NCBI GenBank assembly: GCA_033239125.1
Contig: BSWB01000001.1
Location: forward strand, 29,415,501-29,479,500
Direction: 5' to 3'
Origin: Fagopyrum homotropicum
Lineage: Eukaryota > Streptophyta > Magnoliopsida > Caryophyllales > Polygonaceae
DNA length: 64,000 nucleotides
In this document: piece after piece, positions 21,286 through 31,415 of the stretch
Position numbering within the stretch: the first letter of the stretch is position 1
How the letters are laid out: every line of letters starts with the position of its first letter
Position numbers and translations under genes: made by a program
Notes under the pieces: model-generated
The model's input: the letters and a program-made list of their open reading frames with translations, nothing else
Told to the model about the DNA's origin: nothing
Databases searched by the model: none

Positions 21286-22947
21286 AGTCCCCAAGGAAGT
21301 TCCGAATATAAAATACAAGATAGAATGGATTATAAGTCATGAAGATCAATGAAAAAGTCTTTCAAAACATTTTAATGGTGTGCTACAATCATAGATCACT
21401 CTAAGAGAATGCTTCATGGAATTTAAAATCAAAATATTATCAAAACATTTTATAAATATAAGAAAGTTGTTCATCTTTGCATAAAATCATAGAATGCATA
21501 ATAAATTATAATCATCGTAATTAATCATGTATAATCCAGTTTAAACCACTAAGTCAATCAACAAGCTCGAGGTCTCAAGGGCTTCCAAAAGAAAGTCAAG
21601 AAACGTGTGAGGGTGGGATTTATATAAGGAATGTGGTGTTAGAATCCGGGAAAAGGATCTTCACTTTACTTGCTTTGAACTTCAACATCTTCCACCAATA
21701 AGCTTTGCTTATTTACTTTTTACTTTACTTTTTGGGATGCATGGACAAAGGTACACAATAACCGAAGCCTAGGAAATCAGCAATCATCAATTTCTCGAGA
21801 TGCCTCAAATCCTTGATGCATATACCATGACCCGTTAGGAATATCGCTCAATCCGACTTTGGCAAGACACAAACACCCGGCTATGTGAATGGTGCCGAGT
21901 TACTCATCATCATGATTGACTTCCCCAAACCTATTTGTTTCTTTCTAACTTTCAGCCACATCTCAACTTTTCTTTCACTTGCTTTTCACTTTTGCTTGCT
22001 TCCAAATTCCCGGATAGGTAAAGGGAGGCAAATATGTATATGAGGGGCTAAGCATGATCAAGAAGAAGAAGAGAAGAGAATGAATTGCCTTGGTCTTCCC
22101 AGGAAGAAAGTGAGAGAACTTATCATGTGGTGTCAACCTTCAAATTCAACATAATTTGGATAAAAACAAAGTATTAAACATGCCAAAATTTCAAACAAAG
22201 CATTTAGCAATTTAAACATATTATAAAACATTTCAAACATATAAAGATTTCAAAACCAATCTGCAAACAAAATCTTCACTGAGGTCATGTCCAAAAAAGA
22301 AGCACAAAATCGTTTCGAAAACTGTTTCAGTTAAACCACCTCGGTCGAGATGTTCTAAGTCAACCGAGGTGTTGCACCTCGATTGGTCAGAATCACTTCG
22401 GTCGAGGTCATAAAATTTTTTTCTTAACCAGTTTTTGATGTTTTTCTCAATCAAATAACCTGTATGCATGCATGTAGTCTCAGATAAACACATAGAGCAT
22501 AGTAAGATCATAATCAAATATTCAAGATAGTCATAGAAATACCCCATACTTGGGACACATTGTACCAATGAGTCAAATATAAGTCAGAAGAACAGAATAC
22601 TCACCGGACATAGCTGAACTGAATAAGAAATAGCTCCAGATAAGACCACCTCGCTCGTCGAAGAACATCTCGGTCGAGGTCCTGTGACTGAACCCGAGAT
22701 GTGTCTCAGTCAAGCTCTATTCTTTCAATTTTTCGAACTTCTATCCTTCCGGTGTAGCTCTTGAGTTGTAATCCTTCTTTAGAAAGTACCTGGTTCCTGT
22801 CTAGAGGACGCAAAAACAAAGCAAAGCAAAGCAAAAGCAAACGATCTAAACTAAACTAGAAAAGGGAAAAGAAAGCAATACCTTGGGTTGCCTCCCAAGA
22901 AGCGCTTGGTTTAAGGTCGCTAGCTGGACCTTTCTCCATAGAATTAC
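21286..22947 (-). other. Non-coding 3' region of the non-autonomous element
   Basis: No coding frame of note is present; a 111-codon minus-strand frame at 22233-22568 has no domain. A second polypurine-like copy (AAGTATGGGGTATTTC on the minus strand, about 22541-22560) sits about 1.3 kb before the true one. Palindromic CACCTCGGTCGAG-type motifs recur near 22327-22410 and 22640-22700. The part around 21830-21920 matches the Athila-like 3' region at 18820-18960 in the opposite orientation. Confidence 0.7.
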
Positions 22948-24057
22948 TCAATGTACCTCAAACACCGTGGAGTGCTCATCACATCCATAATAAAACTCTT
23001 CCAAAAAGGTTCCGGTTCCTAACTTCACCGGTAAATGGTAAGATCTCCCACGTGCAAGCTTGTACGGTTTGATTCTCACCGGAATCCTTCTAACTTTCCT
23101 GCACTTCAGTGGGACATAATCTAGCCTTGCGTCCCATCCTTTCCTTGATCGAGAAAAAAGCTTCTCGAGAATCCTAGTAGCTTCCCCATCTCCAATTTGG
23201 GGATAGTACAAGGTCTTTGTCATGTGAATGACCCCATACTTGAACAAATAACACTTCGTTGCCTTAGCGGTGAAGGTCTTGTTAACTTCACTCCTTATAT
23301 TCCAAGGAGCATCTTCTTCCAACAATTTCAAGGAAGGTTTCATCTTGATCTTAGGAGGTTCTTTCGGAAGAGACCTCCAACTTTTTGGTGCATCCCTGAA
23401 GAAATCTAGAACTTTAGTAGGAATTTCAAAGGGAATAAGAGAAGGCACCTTATAAAATTCTCCAAAGCTTGGGACAAGTTTCATGTTAGGTTGATAATCC
23501 ACACATGAAATCTCTCCCAACTCAACTGATCTTTCTTCCATCTTGGACACAGTCTCAGTAATTTGGTCAAGGTTCTCTACATCTTCAACTTCCAGTTCTA
23601 CAGATTCTTCTTCCATCTCGGCCGATCTCTCTTCCACCTCGGCCGATCTCTCTTTCACCTCGGCCGAAGTCTCAACAGTTGGATCGAGATCTTCCACATC
23701 TTCCTCTTCCTCAAAAGCTTCAGGAGAAACTTCTGGTTCGATTGGGGGAATGCTTGAAACTTGCAGCACTTCCTTATGCTCCTCTTTCGGCTTAGCATAA
23801 GATAGGGTGCTTTCCTTGAGCTCCTCCACCTTCTTCATCAACTTCTCCCATCTTGATTGAAGAGAATCTTCAAGAGGTGGCTCGTAAATCATTCTAGGGA
23901 CATTCAGCTCATCCCATATCGCAAGCTCCTTCTCAATGGCCTTTTCTCTTTCCTTTTCATTGTTAAACGAATAAAAGGAGTATTTTTCTTCCAAGTATTC
24001 ATAATGGTCCTCCCTAGCACTTTGTCTTGCTATCCAGGCTGGATCAAATGTAGTCAT
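22948..24057 (-). CDS. 369-residue ORF of the non-autonomous LTR element, function unknown
   Basis: An uninterrupted frame starts with ATG about 100 bp after the primer-binding site, the position of gag in LTR elements. The N-terminus (MTTFDPAWIARQSARED) is followed by a charged, probably helical segment to about residue 80. An acidic Glu/Ser-rich stretch (about residues 105-180) contains short repeats of the type ERSAEVEERSAEMEE, and a Lys/Arg-rich C-terminal half ends CDEHSTVFEVH. No protease (D-T/S-G), zinc knuckle, RT or integrase motif was seen. The peptide encoded just after the stop codon resembles the tail after integrase in the Athila-like element. It may be a diverged Gag or a captured host sequence. 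Intactness among so many broken frames suggests recent activity or selection. Confidence 0.7.
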   Translation of the reverse strand: MTTFDPAWIARQSAREDHYEYLEEKYSFYSFNNEKEREKAIEKELAIWDELNVPRMIYEPPLEDSLQSRWEKLMKKVEELKESTLSYAKPKEEHKEVLQVSSIPPIEPEVSPEAFEEEEDVEDLDPTVETSAEVKERSAEVEERSAEMEEESVELEVEDVENLDQITETVSKMEERSVELGEISCVDYQPNMKLVPSFGEFYKVPSLIPFEIPTKVLDFFRDAPKSWRSLPKEPPKIKMKPSLKLLEEDAPWNIRSEVNKTFTAKATKCYLFKYGVIHMTKTLYYPQIGDGEATRILEKLFSRSRKGWDARLDYVPLKCRKVRRIPVRIKPYKLARGRSYHLPVKLGTGTFLEEFYYGCDEHSTVFEVH

Positions 24058-24156
24058 CGGATATCCTGAAAACTACAAAACTCATAGGAAAAATGGTTAA
24101 TAGCAACAAGGGCAATAGCCCTGAAAAACAACCGCAACCGGCTTGGTTTAGACCAA

Positions 24157-24175
24157 GTCCCCGACAACGGCGCCA
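24157..24175 (-). other. Primer-binding site of the non-autonomous element
   Basis: On the minus strand TGGCGCCGTTGTCGGGGAC lies six bases inside the 5' LTR end. This is the primer site wording usual in Athila/Tat gypsy elements, generally attributed to tRNA-Asp. It fixes the element's orientation. Confidence 0.85.
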
Positions 24176-24181
24176 AAAACT

Positions 24182-26143
24182 TGTTTGCTCCAAACGGTGT
24201 GTGCAAGCTTTAAATTTATAACCCTAGATGTAAGATTAAAATAAGGATGCGAACCCGCAGTGTACGGGTCAATCGTAGTAAAAAGTAAGAAATTCCAAGG
24301 GTCGATCACAGGGACTTAGTGAAACAAAGCAGGTATAGGTTGTCAATGCAACTACTAACCACAAAAGTGATTAAAACAATCAAAGATGATAAAAAGTCAA
24401 TTAAGGAAATATGCAATTCTAGGGATTAAAGCATCTAGTTGTGGTTCCAACACAAGATCTAAAGATAAGCGGACAAAGCTGAGATTTTTGCATAGGGAAG
24501 GTGTTACTAAAGCGGAATAGATCACCGGGTAAGTCTCACTACTCACTAATCCCAAACCGTAACTCTTATTACCGGGTAAGTCTCAAGGAATTAAGGAAAA
24601 GAACTATAATCTCAAACTAACACTCCAACTAAGGGAATATAATCAACCTTTACCGGGTAAGTCTCAGGCTAACGCACAAAGATGGAATGAAAGCACACTC
24701 AAACCCCAATAAAAGATAAACCTTTATTACCTATACTTATGATCTTAGGTAAACAAACAAAGGAATTACCGGGTAAGTCTCATCCAAGGCTTGCATTGAA
24801 CCAGGAAAGGTGTAATTAGAATAGGATTTGGCAAACTCTAACTCTTGACTCTCAGTTTCGGATCAGAAAAGGTCACCTCGGTTAGACGAATTCCACCCCA
24901 GCCGAGATGTTCATCGACTGAACGAGATGTTCTAGGGTTAAGGATAAAGACTCGAGCTTTCAAGGTCCTACTGTGATTATTAAGATTATTCTATCATTGT
25001 TTTTCCCACAACCTTCATCCAATCACCCTAGAATCACACAAAGAAATTAGCCACTCATCATCATGAAAGCAATAATCAAATATAAGGGAAGAAAGAGAAT
25101 AATTGAACAAGAAAACCTTAAGAGAAAGGCTTCAATGGCTGAACCAATTATCAATCAAACAAGCGTTCCTTGGATCACAATCCAACAAGACAATCAACAA
25201 AGAAGGGGATCTAAGAAATTCTTACAAAACCCTTAACAAAAGCTATAAAATCTATCAACTTCCTTCCTTCAATCTTCTTTCAACCTTCAAAAAGGTTGTT
25301 CAAATCTCCCAACTATAGTGGGGTAAAACGGCTGTTTTGCGCGATGTGCAGCCCTAAGCGGTCTTCCGGGTGATAGCGGGTGTGCTGGATCCGAAGATGG
25401 GTGAATTGTGGAAAATCCAACCCTTTATATAGGAGAATTATCTTCCAAAGATAAGATATCTTAAAAAGATAATTTCCTAATAAAATATATCTTATCTCCT
25501 AAAATAAATATCTTCCTAAGATAATTTTATAGGAAATATCCTAAAAGATAATTTCCTAATAAAATATATCCATATCTCCTAAAATAAATATCTTCCTAAG
25601 ATAATAATATCTTAAAAAGATAATTTCCTAATAAAATATATCTTATCTCTAAATAGATCTCCCAAATATACGATCTTCCTTCCAGAAATCCAGCCCAAAA
25701 ATATAAGATCTCTCCTTCCAAATATAAAAGATCTCAGCCAAATAAAATATATTTCGCTGCGTCAAAGTATTCGCCTCGGTCGGGGCGCTCCTCTAGATCA
25801 CCTCGGTCTAGGTGATTTTGTGGTCAACCGAGGTGACTCTCAGCTGAAGGTGAAATCTCTCAAATCTAGTCCAAAGTAAATCTTTAATTCAATTCCATGC
25901 TTCCTGGATTCTTCCTTAAGCTCCTGAATGTAGCTCCAATGACTCCTTAGCTCCTTTTGCTCCATTTTGATGCAAAATGTGCCATTTTACCTACGATTAC
26001 AACAAAACTTGGTGTAGACCTCGATTCCTGCAAAGGTAGATGAAACGACAATATAATCACATAATATACATCCAAATCTGCAGATTATTGAAGATAAAAC
26101 GTCTAAACAGGCCCCAAAATATGGACAATAATTCATGCTATCA
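24182..26143 (-). repeat. 5' LTR of the non-autonomous element (1,962 bp)
   Basis: It starts TGTTTGCTCCAAACGG on the plus strand and ends TTCATGCTATCA, directly followed by the AGAAG duplication. It carries four ACCGGGTAAGTCTC phrases between about 24524 and 24781. Repeated AAGATAATTTCCTAATAAAA blocks lie at about 25465-25650, a local tandem array also found in the left LTR at about 20585-20760. Confidence 0.92.
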
Positions 26144-26148
26144 AGAAG

Positions 26149-26259
26149 CATATTCCAAAAACATTTTGTCTTTGTTTTCCACTTGCATAAATCATGTCAT
26201 CTAGTGTCTTAGGTTTGAATCTTTTTTGGGGACAAGCAAGGGACAAGTATGAGATATTT
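26149..26259 (+). other. End of the Athila-like 3' region with polypurine tract
   Basis: GGGGACAAGCAAGGGACAAG followed by TATGAGATATTT directly precedes the LTR start TGATAAGATG at 26260. It resembles the polypurine site of the nested element (GGGGACTAGCAAGGGCTAAG on the minus strand at about 21267-21290). Confidence 0.7.
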
Positions 26260-29200
26260 TGATAAGATGATTTATGACCCAAGTTTAGGCATGCATTTAT
26301 GTAGATTTTCCCTTTGTTTGCATACATTGGCATGAACTTGTGACATTTGTGCATAAATGAGCTTATATTGCTAGAATAGATGTCTACACGAGTTTTTGTC
26401 GTTTTTTCAGGTAGCTTGACGGATATCGAGCCTAAATAAGACATTTGAAGATCAAGCCTCAAAGTGGTCCGTGCTAGGTGTTAAAAAGGAGCAAAGAATC
26501 AACCAAAGGATTGAGAAAATAAGCAAAGAAGAGAGTGATCCCGGCCATTTTGAGGAATCTCGCCCGAGATTTCTTATTTGTGCTTGCCGGGATTTTTAAT
26601 ATATATGTGGACTTCAAAATCTTGACCCTAAAGTCGGCCAAATTATCGCCCGAGATTGACCTTATTTGCCGTAAATTTGCTGACTGAGCAACTTTTTGAG
26701 GTCTTTGATGTGAGTATAAACGAGTGTCGAATCTCAGGGACTTTAGGAGTATAGATCACAACCTTAAACCGGTTCTCAAAGCCAAAAGCGGTAAAATAAA
26801 AATGGGAAATGCTTGTTGATTTTTAATATCCAAAGTGGTTAAAAATACTGAATTGAAATCGATTTAAACTATAAGAGAGTTATATTCCAAGATTGAAGAT
26901 TTCATCAACTATGAATCATCGATAGACCTTAAACATTTTCTTTTCTTAAACAAATTCGACTAAAATCATGAAGGTAGGTTGCCTAAAGTATTACTAATCC
27001 CCTTTCGGACTCAAAGTAATGTGCCTTAATAATTTAACATTCACTTTTGCACAAAGTTAAATAAATCAAAACACTTTAAGCTCTTAGATACAACAAACCT
27101 ATTCGATTCCAACATCTCCTTTCGGTCTCAGTTTTAGCAAATAAGATATGCATCTATGGCAACCTATTTATCCTCAAGAGATCTAAGTCACTTTCGCACA
27201 AATAAATCTCTAGTTTATACCTTATTTTCCAACAATTCCTATTACCTTTCGGTCTCTAGCAATCATCTAGGTATAGATCTAAACACTTAAGGTATAAATC
27301 AATCAAAATAATCAAATATACATTCAAGAAATTATAAGAGCATAGTCTATCTCATCATAGTTTGATTCACTCCAAACCTAGAACTTAGAGAATTAGTTGG
27401 ACATGATATAAGAAAGAAAATTAACAATAAAAATCATCACTTACAAGGTTCAATGAGGAAGAAGAAGAAAAATGGTAGAACTCCCAAATCCCTTCTCAAA
27501 TCTCCTGTTCTCTCCAAAAGTCTCTCTAATTTCAATCGTTTCAAAAGTTTCCCATAAACCTAGGCTGAATATCCATTTTATAACCCCCCAAAATGTCTTA
27601 ATAGAGAGGATTTGAAATAGCCAAACGGTTAAAAGTCTCTTAAAAACGTGCATTAAATGGATGTTGCACGCTCGTGCACTAGGACTGCGGGATCGTGCAA
27701 TCCGGCAGCGGCTTTAGGACATACTTTCTTGAAAGTGAAGGAACGTGCGCTGCCAGCACAGGAGCGTGCGCTTTCAACGCTTCATTTACACGAGCAGCTT
27801 GTATTGTTCTCCATCCTCAACTTTGACAAGATATCCCCCAACTTCAAAGCCTCTTCATCAAGTCTTCAAAGATCAATCCTAACGTCTCCATCATGCATCA
27901 AAACACCAACAATCCTCCTGAGAGCAAAGACAAAACGAGCGTAGACCTCCATACTAGAAATGTAACGAAAACTAGTAACAAAGCATACAAACTCGTATCA
28001 AAATATGCTAAAACTAATCCTAAAAACATGATCTAAAACCTAATAAAAACATGCTATCAGTCTTTTCAGAAGTTGTTGGCCGACCCTTGCTTTTCTTGAG
28101 GTTAATTATAAGTGTGGTGGATGCAGGATGGCTCTAGGTTCCTCCCTTCTGCCTCCTCAGTCTCCCTTTGTCATTTTGCTTGTCATTATAGAGAATTTTT
28201 TGTAAGATTTGGATTGAGAGAGTGATTTAATTGGTGAAAGTACTTGAAGTTGTAAGCTTGGATCCGAACTAAGGGAGGATTGTAGTACCATTATGGAGTA
28301 TTTCTTTTGTTGTTTGAAGTAAATCAACTAAGTTTGACTTATGTCTTCTAATTTATTTTTCTATAGGTTGCATGTTGATGTGTTTGATGAATATTAAACT
28401 TGAAATGTATGTTGTAGGCTAGATCTTTAAGATTCTAGGGTGATAGACCAATGATTATGGCTTAGATGATGATAGAATGAACTTGCATTTTAGTTTAGGA
28501 TAATTTTTTTTTGCATGAACCCTAGCACTTAAGAACCTCGGCCTGTTCTTCATGAAATCTTGGCCGAGATTGGTATGATCCACCCGAGATTTCTTGTGTT
28601 GCTTCGTAATTGATGAGTTTGTAGGGTGTTAGATTACCTAAATCCTAGTCTTTATTGAGTTAAATCTAGCTTAGACTTGTCTAATGTTAGAAAACTAGGT
28701 GAGGAATGAGACTTACCAGGTAAGTTCCTCTCTTAGATATAGATGATGATTAATTCTAGGCAGTAGAGGTGTAAAATCCTCTATTTGATGGAGTGTGCTA
28801 GATTTCCTACGTGAGTTCAACCGAACCCGAGACGTACGCGGTAAGGGTTGGTTCGAGCCTTAGGTAGGGTAACCGGTTTGAGTAGATTTCCTAACCTTAG
28901 TTCCTTGAGACTTACGCGGTAATAGGAAGTTCGGTGTGGTATTAGTCGAATATGAGATCTCCCTCGTAATTACTCTCATAGAAGAAACACCCTTTCCCTC
29001 TAGTAATCGCAATCTTGTCCCTATGTTTAGAAACATTGAATCCAATGCCATAATCGAAGATCTTGAACTCTAGAATATGTTTTTCTCATATTACTTACAC
29101 ATCGTGCTTTGTGTTGTTTGATTTGTTTGATAATTTACAAAGTTGATTCTCGATCAACCACAACAAAACTCAACCAAAATTATAAGATTTTTATCCCTTT

Positions 29201-29402
29201 TTCAACTCTCTCATTTCTTAGTCTAGATTTGTACTATTTGTGATCATTGCATGAGTCAATTTTACCTTAGTTTTTGTGATCGACGTTTGAATTCTTGTCT
29301 TGTTACAAAATGACCCATACACTGTGGGTTCACTAGGTAGACTTATGAAATTATTGCAAGCTATAAATATAAGACATTGTGTGCACCAATTTGGAGCGAA
29401 CA
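26260..29402 (+). repeat. 3' LTR of the Athila-like element, split by a solo LTR
   Basis: The LTR starts TGATAAGATG after the polypurine tract and ends TTTGGAGCGAACA. Its net length is about 1.78 kb once the 26706-28059 insertion and one duplication copy are removed. The last 13 bases match, in reverse complement, the end of the nested element's LTR, as expected for related families. GAGACTTAC(C/G)CGGTAA-like phrases occur near 28710, 28830 and 28907. ATCAT follows at 29403, and its partner was lost with the 5' end. Confidence 0.8.
26706..28059 (-). mobile_element. Solo LTR nested in the Athila-like 3' LTR (1,354 bp)
   Basis: The segment has TG...CA ends (TGATGTGAGTATAAACG...ACATGCTATCA) and a perfect target duplication GTCTT at 26701-26705 and 28060-28064. 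Read on the minus strand its start TGATAGCATG equals that of the non-autonomous element's LTR, so it is probably a third related family in minus orientation. The CTTTCGG(A/T)CTCA phrase recurs near 27002, 27119 and 27246. A GC-rich patch with GTGCGCT repeats lies at about 27660-27790. Confidence 0.85.
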
Positions 29403-29407
29403 ATCAT

Positions 29408-31287
29408 CCTATCTTAATAACCGATGTTGGATATCAAAATTCATGAAAAAATGACCAAATTTAAGAAATTGTGTAACAAACAATGATTATGAGAAAAAAA
29501 TTCATTATATTTTCGTAAAAGTAAAAATTCACGTAAATTTTTTGTGTGATATATCCGATAGTTGAGATTCGACTTTTTATATCAGGATAAGAAATAAATC
29601 AAATCTCTTACAAAATAATTATCAATTAGTAAAAAGAGATTTGATGGCTTGATGATGAAATTAGTAAAAAAAATTGTCAAAAAAACGTAAGACTACCCCA
29701 TCAATATTGCCGTGGTTTGTTTTAGTATATATATATATATAGGGTGCGGTTCCCATAAGAACAAGCTTATCGTGTAATCATGAGAACAATCTTAGACCGT
29801 CGGATAATGAGTATTAAGAGTCGAGATTTAGAATATATCATAATTAATAATAACTACGAATAATAATAATAATTAAGAATAATCCATTCAACCAACAATA
29901 ACTTCGAATAGGCATAAAGAAAAAAACTAAAAAAAGCCTAATAAACCAAATTATTTCATTTTTATTTTATATTTAAAATAAGCCATTTGTTTTCGTTGAC
30001 ATACATATGATAATAGGCATAATTAAAGAAATATGTAGGTATAGGTAGCCATAACCGGCTAATTTATCTTCTCGATATAAGAAGCCATGCATGCATGTCC
30101 ATGCACGTCCACTTAATATATACTATATTACTCACTGCACTGTCTCGACTCTCGATGCTTTGAGTTTAATTAATTAATACTGAAACGAGTCAAAAATATG
30201 AGACACTCGATCCTCTTCCTATTACAAATTTACAAGAGTTTTATTAATATACTATACATACAATACGCACGTACATAGTTGAAATGTTTAAACTAGAGCA
30301 ACTCGGCCGGATAATCTTTGTTATTATACGAAAACTATATATTACAGTTCTATCTTTAAGGATACGTGCAATATTAGACTGACCTTGAACCGACCGAATA
30401 CAAAGCATCTTTTCTTTTAGTACACCTCCTCGAAAAAATTTTGTGTGATAGATCCGAGATATTGAATACAAAGCATCTTTTCTTTCTTGAGCTCACACAA
30501 ATGATAACTATATCAAAACTAGATACTTTTATTTTTCACTTAATCACAAAATGAATAAATTATAATTCCATTAAAAACACAAAATTAATAGTTGTAGGAT
30601 TTTATGTGACACAATAATTAGATGATGATGGTGTCTCAAAAAAATAAGTGATAGGACATAATTAAAAAAAGATTAATGTAGGGTTAGATGTGAATGTAGA
30701 TGGAGGGTGACTCGACCGCAGATGGGGGCCAGATGGGTAGAACACTAATAAGCAGCCATGCCCCTAAGGCCCTAACCCATTTGAACTCTTTCCAAATTTC
30801 GTGACAGAGCCCCCCACTAATTTTGTCATTATATATAATATGATCAATTACAATTTTAATTTTAAAGATTACCTCTGAAAATCAGTATTTTACAGGGGAA
30901 ATTGATGACAACCCTCTTTACTATAGAGCCAAAATAATCGGAATTTCAAAATTATTAAATATAATGCAAACTATTAAAAAAAAAGTAACCAAACTCTGGG
31001 GAAATCCAAACTATAAATTTTTGATTTAAAATAATTCGAACTTTAGAGGTAAACTTCACCATTTTAGTGAAAGTATTATATTATATTAATCTAGTTATAT
31101 ACATAAATCATTTGTCGTAAATGTTATTTGAGTTCCCAAATGTTAAAGTTGGCCAAAATTTGACCCGGAAGTTTGGGAGAAAATAGATAAAATTGCAAGG
31201 GTTTGGACCTATTTTGAAATTTTTAGTTAAATTGGGTTATAACTTTTATTTTTAGTGAATTGCGAGTTTTATGGCCGGTTTATATTC
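29408..31287. other. AT-rich intergenic DNA
   Basis: No gene is supported. At 29727-29806 an (AT)n run is followed by AGGGTGCGGTTC and CTTAGACCGTCGGAT. This wording is often seen at termini of plant Helitrons or MITEs. The phrase GAATACAAAGCATCTTTTCT occurs twice (near 30391 and 30462). Palindromes and short frames are otherwise unremarkable. Confidence 0.4.
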
Positions 31288-31292
31288 ATTAT

Positions 31293-31415
31293 TGTGAGAG
31301 ATTGAAAAAATTCCCCTTAGGGTTTCCGTCATCAGACGACTCGTATTAATAATAATCTGACTTTACATAATTACAATAGGCAACCCTCTATTTACAGTAA
31401 TTACATGTTCTATCA
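31293..31415 (-). repeat. Copia 3' LTR
   Basis: The 123-bp repeat starts TGTGAGAGATTG on the plus strand and ends TGTTCTATCA. On the minus strand its first three bases, TGA, act as the stop codon of the gag-pol frame. Confidence 0.93.

Larger units (their letters stand above)
19345..26143 (-). mobile_element. Complete non-autonomous Athila-related LTR element (6,799 bp)
   Basis: Two long direct repeats bound the element, with TG...CA ends and a perfect 5-bp target duplication AGAAG at 19340-19344 and 26144-26148. The 5' LTR is on the right and the 3' LTR on the left. A TGGCGCCGTTGTCGGGGAC primer-binding site and a polypurine site lie at the expected inner edges. The interior is only about 2.9 kb and encodes one 369-residue protein, with no protease, RT, RNase H or integrase. 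Mobilisation must have used enzymes of another element. Its 3' region is related to that of the Athila-like host element, which makes that family the likely helper (inference). Confidence 0.9.
14257..29402 (+). mobile_element. 5'-truncated Athila-like gypsy element, interrupted by two nested insertions
   Basis: The element consists of 14257-19344 plus 26149-29402. In order it keeps part of the reverse transcriptase, RNase H, integrase, an additional ORF after pol, a polypurine-like site, a long 3' region and the 3' LTR. Gag, protease, the 5' LTR and the primer-binding site are missing. Removing the 19345-26143 insertion and one copy of its AGAAG duplication joins the 3' region. The coding parts carry several nonsense and frameshift changes, so the element is dead. 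The RT MDDFSVYG motif, the integrase wording and the TTGGGGACAATGT...AAGTATGGGG site after the extra ORF are typical of Athila-type elements. Confidence 0.8.
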
